A DNA stretch of 64,000 nt, taken from contig JAFUXA010000012.1 of NCBI GenBank assembly GCA_017470985.1, forward strand, positions 112,684 through 176,683. Direction: 5' to 3'. This document shows positions 54,453 through 61,600 of the stretch, piece after piece. Position 1 is the first letter of the stretch; every line of letters starts with the position of its first letter. Position numbers and translations under genes: made by a program. Under the pieces are notes generated by a model, which saw nothing but the letters and a program-made list of their open reading frames with translations, searched no databases and was not told the DNA's origin. The stretch comes from Lachnospiraceae bacterium (lineage in GTDB: Bacteria; Bacillota; Clostridia; Lachnospirales; Lachnospiraceae).

Positions 54453-55730
54453 ATGTTTAAATCCTTTTTATGTGAAATGCTGATTTCAATAATAGTCTTC
54501 ATGATTCCTATGAATAAGCAACGAATGTATGTATTGAAATTTCTTGTTGCAAGTGGGGTGGCACTATTTCTTGTTGATATCAACAGAATGTCGTGGATGA
54601 AACCTATTTTTGTGCATACGAATATTATGCCCAATGCGGCGGGCTATATACAGGCGATTATATATTATGGCATGCATATATTGATTATGACAGCTATTAT
54701 TTATATAACAGTAAGGGCAAGTCTGGTGGAGAGTATCTTTGTATTTTCATTGGCATATGCCACGGAGCATATTGCATATTGTATAAGAGTCCTGATTAAT
54801 TATTATACTGCCTCCGAAATGGCAGATGATAATCTGATTCTATATTTAGGAATTCATGGGCTCGTATGTGTATTTGGATATTTGTTTATGGCCAGACCTA
54901 TGACCAAGGACGGTCATTATAAGATAGATGCTATTAATTCAGTATGGATGGGAATTATGGTAATATTTCTGGTGCTTGTAATGAGTTTGATTTCATTTAC
55001 CAGAGGCTTTCAGCATATACATGCCATATATGCAATTATGGCATGCGTATTGCTTTTGAGCATGGAGCGAAGTCAGATTATAGCCAGCATAGAGGAGGAA
55101 GAGTTCTCTGAGAGGGAGAGGCTGTGGGAACAGAAGCGAATGCAGTATGAAATCTCCAAGGATGCAATGGCTGTAGTTAATAGAAATTATCATGATATTA
55201 AGCATCAGATTGCTGCTGTAAATGCCATGACAGATGCAGATCGCAGACATGAAGCACTGCAGAGAATGGAAGAAAATATTGCTATTTATGATTCTGTTGT
55301 TCATACAGAAAATGAATTGCTTGATACTGTATTGACAGAGAAGCGACTGGCCTGCGGTCGAAAGCATATAACAATGAGTTGTATATGTGATGGCAAGGTG
55401 CTTCTGTTTATGGATGGGCTGGATTTGTATACATTGATGGGAAATGCTTTGGATAATGCCATTGAAGCTACAGAGAAACTACCGGAGAATCAGCGATTTG
55501 TTTCTGTGAAAATACAGAATAAGGTGGGGATGACTCTGGTGGAAATCAGCAACCCTATTAATCAGGAATTGAATATAGTTGAAGGTAAATTGCATACTAC
55601 CAAAAAGGATAAAGAAGCTCATGGTTTTGGCATGAGAAGTATGAAAGAGATTGTAAAAAGATACGATGGAATACTGGAGTACAAGATATATCGCAACAAT
55701 TTTGTGCTGAGACTCATTTTCCAGAAATAA
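54453..55730 (+). CDS. GHKL sensor histidine kinase (AgrC-like)
   Basis: A 425-residue kinase with six or so N-terminal membrane helices (about 1-210), a linker, the phospho-acceptor region NYHDIKHQIAAVNAM (about 247-261), and a GHKL ATPase with MGNALDNAIEATEKLPENQ (N-box) and HGFGMRSMKEIVKRY (G-box). This topology is that of AgrC/VirS, which sense extracellular peptides through the membrane part. Its ribosome site AGAGGT lies in the end of the regulator gene. It is the cognate kinase for the LytTR regulator just upstream. Confidence 0.92.
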   Translation: MFKSFLCEMLISIIVFMIPMNKQRMYVLKFLVASGVALFLVDINRMSWMKPIFVHTNIMPNAAGYIQAIIYYGMHILIMTAIIYITVRASLVESIFVFSLAYATEHIAYCIRVLINYYTASEMADDNLILYLGIHGLVCVFGYLFMARPMTKDGHYKIDAINSVWMGIMVIFLVLVMSLISFTRGFQHIHAIYAIMACVLLLSMERSQIIASIEEEEFSERERLWEQKRMQYEISKDAMAVVNRNYHDIKHQIAAVNAMTDADRRHEALQRMEENIAIYDSVVHTENELLDTVLTEKRLACGRKHITMSCICDGKVLLFMDGLDLYTLMGNALDNAIEATEKLPENQRFVSVKIQNKVGMTLVEISNPINQELNIVEGKLHTTKKDKEAHGFGMRSMKEIVKRYDGILEYKIYRNNFVLRLIFQK

Positions 55731-55745
55731 AATCTGAGGTGTGAA

Positions 55746-55759
55746 TGAAATGCATTTCA
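55746..55759. promoter_or_regulatory. Palindromic operator 1 upstream of the membrane GH3 gene
   Basis: Perfect 14-base palindrome TGAAATGCATTTCA. Its centre is 21 bases from that of operator 2, and both share the core AAATGCATTT. Confidence 0.7.
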
Positions 55760-55765
55760 CGAGAT

Positions 55766-55781
55766 GTAAAATGCATTTTAC
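55766..55781. promoter_or_regulatory. Palindromic operator 2 upstream of the membrane GH3 gene
   Basis: Perfect 16-base palindrome GTAAAATGCATTTTAC, 21 bp (two helical turns) centre to centre from operator 1. A GATAAT at 55806 could be the promoter -10, putting the sites near -65 and -45. Confidence 0.7.
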
Positions 55782-55819
55782 GGGAAAGTGTCCCTCAATG
55801 GGATTTGATAATGTAAATT

Positions 55820-55866
55820 AAAGTCAAGGTTATGTTTGAAAAAGGCATAGTCTTGACTTTTTTGTA
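55820..55866 (+). terminator. Terminator or attenuator directly before the membrane GH3 gene
   Basis: 15-bp stem AAAGTCAAGGTTATG / CATAGTCTTGACTTT around an 11-base loop, followed by TTT. It may end the two-component operon, but it finishes only a few bases before the GH3 ribosome site AGGAGGGTG, leaving no room for a promoter after it. GH3 transcription must therefore pass through it. Confidence 0.85.
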
Positions 55867-55881
55867 TAGGAGGGTGAAAAA

Positions 55882-58800
55882 ATGTCAAAGAAAAAAGAAC
55901 AATCAATGGCAAAGAAGATTGTGAAAACAGTTCTTTCTGTGGTGCTGATTGTGGGCATGGTAGTTGGAATGTATTATGCCAACACACTTCTGGTTGATAA
56001 CAACCGTATGGTGGACAACATGTCAGGCGCCAATGCCAAAGTAATTGATTCAAATGGTGTTGATACAAGTAAATACGATTTGGATTATTACAAGTCAGAT
56101 TATAAAGATGAGGCAGAATTAAAGGCTGCCGAGCAGGCACTGGATGATCAGATTGCCAGTGAGGGAATGGTCCTTATGAAAAATGATGGGATATTGCCAA
56201 TTACTGATAAGGATGTGACCTATAGTTTCTTCAGTGTGAATTCAAATACTGTAGCTACTCAGTCTGGAATTATGGGCACGGGCTCAGGTAATTTGAAGGA
56301 AGAGTTCGAAGCTTCAGGATTGAAGGTAAATGATACTCTATGGAAGTTCTACAGTGGCAAAACTTCTAATTACGGACTTGGTAGTGGATCTGTAGGTTTT
56401 GGTGATGATGAGGATTTCAAGATTAATGAAGTTCCTTTGTCAGAAATTGTTGCAGACAGCAAAGTTGTAGATAGCTTACAGGGTACAATTCCTGTATATG
56501 TATTCAAGAGAGTTGCAGGTGAGGGCCGTGATATGCCTAGATCAATGTACAATCACGCTGACAATCCAGAGGATCAGCAGAAGAGCTACATTGAGCCTGA
56601 CAGCAAGGAATTGGAGATTTTATCATATCTGAATGATAATTTCGAGAATGTAATTCTCCTGGTAAATTCTAATGCGGCAGTTGAGTTGGATTGGTTGAAA
56701 GACTACCCACATATTACAGCTGTTGTTGAAGCAACATCTGGTTTGTCTCAGTTTGCTGAGATTGTAACCGGTGAGGCTAATCCATCAGGTAGAACTGTGG
56801 ATACATATGTGGCAGATGCATCTAAGTCACCGGCAGCAGCTAACTTTGGTGATTATCAGTATTATGATGAGTCAGGAAAGGCTACAAAATATAACTATGT
56901 AACATACCAGGAAGGTATTTATGTAGGTTATAGATATTATGAGACAAGATACGAAGATGTAGTTATGAATACAGCCAATGTAGGTGAGTATGACTATGTA
57001 TCAGAGGTATGTTATCCATTTGGATACGGTCTGTCATATACCACATTTGACTGGAGCAATCAGCAGGTAACATGGGACGGCGATAATTGCAAAGTAACTG
57101 TGGATGTAACCAATACAGGAAATGTAGCCGGCAAGGATGTGGTTGAGATTTATGCTCAGTCTCCATATACAGAATATGATAAGGCCAATAATGTTGAGAA
57201 GCCTGCTGTAATGTTGGTTGGATATAACAAGACTGAGGAATTGCAGCCGGGACAGAAGCAGACTGTTGAGGTAACATTTAACAAGAGTCAGTTGAAGGCT
57301 TATGATTATACCAAGGCCAAGACTTATATTTTCGATGCTGGAACATATTATATTACAGCTGCTACAAATGCTCATGCTGCTATCAATAATATTTTAGCAA
57401 AGAAGGGTTATACTACAGCTCAGGGTATGACAGAGGATGGTAAGGCTGACTTCGTAGCTGAATATGTACCTGAAAATGCAGAAGTAGATGCTACTACATA
57501 TTCTATTGATGATTACAGTGGAGTGGAAATTACCAATAAGCTTGACTTCGCAGCAGGAGATACAACTTATCTCACAAGAAAGGATTGGACAGGAACATTC
57601 CCATCTCATGATGGTGAAGTTGGAGTTGTAATTTCAACCTGGGGTAATGAAATAAATGGAACAGATGAGGAAGGTAACCCTGCTTCATATGTATACTTCA
57701 AGAAGATTTCTGCAGATGAGATTGCAGCATTGGATGCATTTGATTCATTAAATGATGAGGACAAAGCTGCAATTACAGACAAGCCTGTATATGGCAAGAA
57801 CAACGGTCTGACTCTTATTGATATGAGAGGTCTGGACTATGATGATGAAAAATGGAATGACTTGTTAGATCAGCTTGAGGCAGATGATTATTATTATACT
57901 ATCGGTCGATCAGGATACGGTATTGAGGCAATCGAATCTGTAGATATGCCATTTGGAATGGATGCAGATACTGCCAACGGTTTGATTTACGGTGGAACTG
58001 GTAAATATTATCCAAATTCTATGGCTTTGGCTCAGACATGGAACCAGAAGCTTGCCAAGGATTATGGAACTATGATTGGAAATGAAGCTTTACAGGGTGG
58101 AATGAACGGATGGTATGCACCATCAATGAATATTCATAGAACACCTTACTCAGGAAGAAATGGTGAGTACTATTCAGAAGACCCATTCTTATCTGGTGCA
58201 GTTGCAAGCAATGAAGTTGTAGGATGTGCTTCAAAGGGTGTATATGCTTACATTAAACATTTCGCATTCAATGATCAGGAAAATCACAGAGGTGACAGAG
58301 ACGGTCAGTTCTCTATTGCTACATGGTTAAATGAGCAGGCTGCCCGCGAGATTTATCTTGAGCCATTTGAGATTTGTATGAAGGCAGGAAATGTAGAAGA
58401 GAATTATCTTGCAGATAATGGAGATGGAACATATACTCCTTCAACAAGAGAGATCAGAGCATGTCAGGCAATTATGACAGCATTTAACAGAGTTGGTAAT
58501 GTATGGACTGGAGGATGCTATCCTCTTATTACAGGAATTGTAAGAAATGAGTGGGCTTTCGATGGGCTTATTATCACAGATAATGCCAATACAGGCGTAT
58601 TTATGGATTCAGTTCAGATGATTGAGTCAGGTGCAGATATTAAGCTTACATCTGCTAATGATTCAATGAGATTCGATTGGGATAAGAGGGATCCTGTTCA
58701 GTATCATTATGCTAGAGAAGCAATGCATAGAACACTGTATACTTTGGCAAATTCCAATGCTATGCAGGGTATGATGCACGGAATGAAGTTCGAGCATAAG

Positions 58801-58914
58801 GTTACAACAACTCAGATCGTCCAGAAAACAGTTAATATAGCTTTCCCTATATTGATTATCCTTCTGGTAGTTTTGAGTGTATTGAGATTTATTCCAAGAA
58901 AGAATAAGAATTAA
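55882..58914 (+). CDS. Membrane-tethered GH3 glycosidase with reversed domain order
   Basis: A 1010-residue beta-glycosidase of family GH3. The usual order is inverted: after an N-terminal helix (about 14-36), residues ~80-330 match the C-terminal alpha/beta sandwich (SEGMVLMKNDGILPI, VTGEANPSGRTVDTY), ~370-500 hold a fibronectin-III-like domain (FGYGLSYTTFDWS, NTGNVAGKDVVEIY), and ~640-960 hold the N-terminal TIM barrel (VDMPFGMDADTANG, YIKHFAFNDQENHR). The nucleophile is predicted as Asp 900 in IITDNANTG. A second helix (about 978-998) ends in a basic tail, so the enzyme is probably anchored at both ends, outside the cell. Reversed GH3 enzymes are known from Ruminococcus albus and Butyrivibrio. 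AGGAGGGTG precedes the ATG. Confidence 0.93.
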   Translation: MSKKKEQSMAKKIVKTVLSVVLIVGMVVGMYYANTLLVDNNRMVDNMSGANAKVIDSNGVDTSKYDLDYYKSDYKDEAELKAAEQALDDQIASEGMVLMKNDGILPITDKDVTYSFFSVNSNTVATQSGIMGTGSGNLKEEFEASGLKVNDTLWKFYSGKTSNYGLGSGSVGFGDDEDFKINEVPLSEIVADSKVVDSLQGTIPVYVFKRVAGEGRDMPRSMYNHADNPEDQQKSYIEPDSKELEILSYLNDNFENVILLVNSNAAVELDWLKDYPHITAVVEATSGLSQFAEIVTGEANPSGRTVDTYVADASKSPAAANFGDYQYYDESGKATKYNYVTYQEGIYVGYRYYETRYEDVVMNTANVGEYDYVSEVCYPFGYGLSYTTFDWSNQQVTWDGDNCKVTVDVTNTGNVAGKDVVEIYAQSPYTEYDKANNVEKPAVMLVGYNKTEELQPGQKQTVEVTFNKSQLKAYDYTKAKTYIFDAGTYYITAATNAHAAINNILAKKGYTTAQGMTEDGKADFVAEYVPENAEVDATTYSIDDYSGVEITNKLDFAAGDTTYLTRKDWTGTFPSHDGEVGVVISTWGNEINGTDEEGNPASYVYFKKISADEIAALDAFDSLNDEDKAAITDKPVYGKNNGLTLIDMRGLDYDDEKWNDLLDQLEADDYYYTIGRSGYGIEAIESVDMPFGMDADTANGLIYGGTGKYYPNSMALAQTWNQKLAKDYGTMIGNEALQGGMNGWYAPSMNIHRTPYSGRNGEYYSEDPFLSGAVASNEVVGCASKGVYAYIKHFAFNDQENHRGDRDGQFSIATWLNEQAAREIYLEPFEICMKAGNVEENYLADNGDGTYTPSTREIRACQAIMTAFNRVGNVWTGGCYPLITGIVRNEWAFDGLIITDNANTGVFMDSVQMIESGADIKLTSANDSMRFDWDKRDPVQYHYAREAMHRTLYTLANSNAMQGMMHGMKFEHKVTTTQIVQKTVNIAFPILIILLVVLSVLRFIPRKNKN

Positions 58915-58949
58915 TACAGATTTATCACATAGTAGATAAGCAAATTGAG

Positions 58950-58988
58950 TGCACCTTCCTACGGACAGTTTCCGGGAAGGTGCATTTT
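58950..58988 (+). terminator. Intrinsic terminator after the membrane GH3 gene
   Basis: Perfect 10-bp stem TGCACCTTCC/GGAAGGTGCA with an inner CGGA/TCCG pairing, then TTTT. Confidence 0.92.
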
Positions 58989-59053
58989 ATGTGTGGAAAA
59001 TGACATTTCATGCCATGTTTAATACATTTGGCAAATAATATTGTAATGTATTA

Positions 59054-59083
59054 TTGCAAGATAGAATCTAATAATCCTATAGT
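59054..59083 (+). promoter_or_regulatory. Possible promoter of the cytoplasmic GH3 gene
   Basis: TTGCAA and TATAGT with an 18-base spacer, 29 bases before the start codon. AATAATA/TATTATT arms flank the upstream edge. Confidence 0.4.
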
Positions 59084-59111
59084 GGATACTTAATTGATAG
59101 AGGAGACAGAT

Positions 59112-61529
59112 ATGAAATATGAAAATATAATTAGCCAGATGTCTTTGGAAGACAAGGCGAGAATGATGTCAGGTAAGAATACATGGGAGACAGTTGATTT
59201 TGAAAAATATGGAATCCCTGCTATGAAAATGTCCGATGGGCCTCATGGAATGAGAACACAGGCAGGAGCAGGAGACCATCTCGGAATCAATGCATCACTG
59301 CCTGCCACATGTTTCCCTACTGCAGCTACAATAGCCAATTCATGGAATGAGGATTTAGGAGAAGAGATAGGAGAGGCTCTTGCCAAGGAGGCAATTTCCA
59401 TGGGGGTCAGTGTTATCCTAGGCCCGGGATTAAATATTAAGAGAAGTCCTCTCTGCGGCAGAAACTTTGAATATTTCTCAGAGGATCCATATCTGTCAGG
59501 TAAAATGGCAGCTGCTTATGTGAGAGGAATTCAGTCAAAGGGTATAGCTGCATGTCCGAAGCATTTTGCAGTTAATTCTCAGGAAAGCAGACGAATGGCA
59601 ATGGATTCTGTGGTGGATGAGAGAACTCTCAGGGAAATATATCTAACTGGATTTGAGATGGCTGTAAAGGAAGGCAAGGCCAAGTCTATCATGTCTTCAT
59701 ATAACGAGGTGAATGGCGTCTATGCCAATGAGAACAAGCATCTGTTGCAGGACATATTGGTGGATGAATGGGGCTTTGACGGATATGTGGTTTCAGACTG
59801 GGGCGGAAGCAATGACCATGCTTTGGGTGTGAAGAACGGTTCCCATCTGGAAATGCCTGGAACTGGTGATTCCGGTATGAAGGATATATTAAAGGGAATT
59901 GAAGCTGGTGTATTGACAGAAGCTGAACTTGATCAGAGACTAGATGAGCTTTTGGATGTGATATTTACAACTTATGAGACACAGGTTGAGTATGCAAGTC
60001 AGGCTCTTGATACTAGCAAAGTGAGACAGTTTGATGTGGAAGGCCATCATGAGCTTGCCAGAAAGGCTGCTGAGGAAAGTATTGTCCTTCTGAAAAATGA
60101 TAGAGATATTCTGCCACTTAGGGGTGATGGAAAGATTGCAGTAATAGGTGATTTCGCTGTTGCTCCTAGATACCAGGGTGCAGGTTCTTCTCTGGTGAAC
60201 ACTTCTATGGAGCCGGAGAATCTCTGGGATGAGTTGCAGAAGGCTAATGTGGAAAATATTATTGGCTTTGCCAGGGGATATAAGAGAAATGCCAAGGTAA
60301 ATAATAAGCTTATTGATGAGGCTGTAGAACTTGCCAAAGGTGCAGATGTGGTTTTGGTTTGTGCAGGCTTAGATGAAATAAGTGAGAGCGAGGGATTGGA
60401 CCGCCGCCATATGGGAATGCCTGAGGCCCAGAATGCTCTTATAGAGGCATTGGCTCAGGTAAATAATAATATTGTAGTTGTAATATCAGCCGGTTCTGCC
60501 ATTGAGATGCCATGGATTGATAAGGTGGCAGGAGTGATTAATGGATGCCTAGGAGGCCAGGCTGGAGCATCTGCCATGGTTGCCGCTTTAGTGGGAGCTG
60601 TTAATCCAAGTGGTAAATTAAATGAGACTTATGCCCTGAATTATTCTCAGACTCCTGCATATAATTATTGGCCTGCCAGGGAGAGAAGCAGTGAGCATAG
60701 AGAAGGACTCTATGTAGGATACAGATACTATAATACCCTGGGCTTAGATGTGAGATTTCCTTTTGGCTATGGATTGAGTTATACAGAATTCAGATATTCA
60801 GATTTATGTGTCAGCGATAGTGGAGTGGAATTTAAAATTACCAATGTCGGCAGTGTAGCCGGGGCAGAAATTCCACAGATGTATGTGTCCAAGAAATCAG
60901 ATACTGTATTCCGCCCTGCAAGAGAATTAAAGGGCTTCACCAAAGTATATCTGCAACCTAATGAGAGTATAAATGTGGAGATTCCTTTTGATGACAAGAC
61001 TTTCAGATATTTTGATGTGAATACCAACCAGTGGGAAATCGAGAAGGGCGAATATGAGATCATGATAGGTGCGTCTTCAAGAGATATACGAATGAAAATC
61101 AGTTATGAACCAGAGGCAACTACAGAGGCAGGACCTTATAGCAGGCAGAATCTGCCATCATATTTCACAGGAGATATTGTAGCTGTATCTGATGAGGAGT
61201 TCCAAAAATTGTATGGGGCAGACATTCCTGATGGCAAATGGACCAGAGAAATAGATTTCAATGATGCAGTATGTCAGCTGTACATGGGAAGAGGTATTCT
61301 GGGCAAGCTTATCTATGGAATACTGACAGCTCTTCTGAAAATATCAGAAATGCGAGGCAAGCCTAGTTTGAACCTGTTATTCCAGTATAATATGCCAATT
61401 AGAGGTTTCTCTAAAATGACTGGAGGGATAATCACAACAGATATGGCATTGGCGCTCACAGAGATGGCAAATGGTCATAGAATTGTAGGCACAGCACATT
61501 TTATTAAAGCAGCCATTACCAGAAGTTAA
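59112..61529 (+). CDS. Cytoplasmic GH3 beta-glucosidase
   Basis: An 805-residue GH3 enzyme in the normal order: TIM barrel (1-290; DGPHGMRTQ, KRSPLCGRNFEYFSEDP, CPKHFAVNSQESRR), nucleophile Asp 229 in VVSDWGG, alpha/beta sandwich (about 325-550; ESIVLLKND, GAGSSLVN), fibronectin-III-like domain (about 575-680) and a ~110-residue C-terminal extension with a hydrophobic stretch. There is no signal peptide, so it hydrolyses imported beta-glucosides such as cellobiose, complementing the surface enzyme upstream. The start at 59112 follows AGGAGA; a TTG at 59094 is less likely. Confidence 0.94.
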   Translation: MKYENIISQMSLEDKARMMSGKNTWETVDFEKYGIPAMKMSDGPHGMRTQAGAGDHLGINASLPATCFPTAATIANSWNEDLGEEIGEALAKEAISMGVSVILGPGLNIKRSPLCGRNFEYFSEDPYLSGKMAAAYVRGIQSKGIAACPKHFAVNSQESRRMAMDSVVDERTLREIYLTGFEMAVKEGKAKSIMSSYNEVNGVYANENKHLLQDILVDEWGFDGYVVSDWGGSNDHALGVKNGSHLEMPGTGDSGMKDILKGIEAGVLTEAELDQRLDELLDVIFTTYETQVEYASQALDTSKVRQFDVEGHHELARKAAEESIVLLKNDRDILPLRGDGKIAVIGDFAVAPRYQGAGSSLVNTSMEPENLWDELQKANVENIIGFARGYKRNAKVNNKLIDEAVELAKGADVVLVCAGLDEISESEGLDRRHMGMPEAQNALIEALAQVNNNIVVVISAGSAIEMPWIDKVAGVINGCLGGQAGASAMVAALVGAVNPSGKLNETYALNYSQTPAYNYWPARERSSEHREGLYVGYRYYNTLGLDVRFPFGYGLSYTEFRYSDLCVSDSGVEFKITNVGSVAGAEIPQMYVSKKSDTVFRPARELKGFTKVYLQPNESINVEIPFDDKTFRYFDVNTNQWEIEKGEYEIMIGASSRDIRMKISYEPEATTEAGPYSRQNLPSYFTGDIVAVSDEEFQKLYGADIPDGKWTREIDFNDAVCQLYMGRGILGKLIYGILTALLKISEMRGKPSLNLLFQYNMPIRGFSKMTGGIITTDMALALTEMANGHRIVGTAHFIKAAITRS

Positions 61530-61600
61530 GTAATTGCATAAGTACTCCGTTAATAGTAATATAGAAGTAAGACACTAGGTCAAAACGGGAGTATATGTAT

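Noticed and set aside
53625-55881. agrD/agrB-like peptide genes near the LytTR pair
   Set aside because: No short frame with a ribosome site and no AgrB-like membrane protease was found on either strand.
59011-59033. TGCCA...TGGCA inverted repeat before the cytoplasmic GH3 gene
   Set aside because: Only five-base arms with a 13-base gap; too likely by chance to list as an operator.
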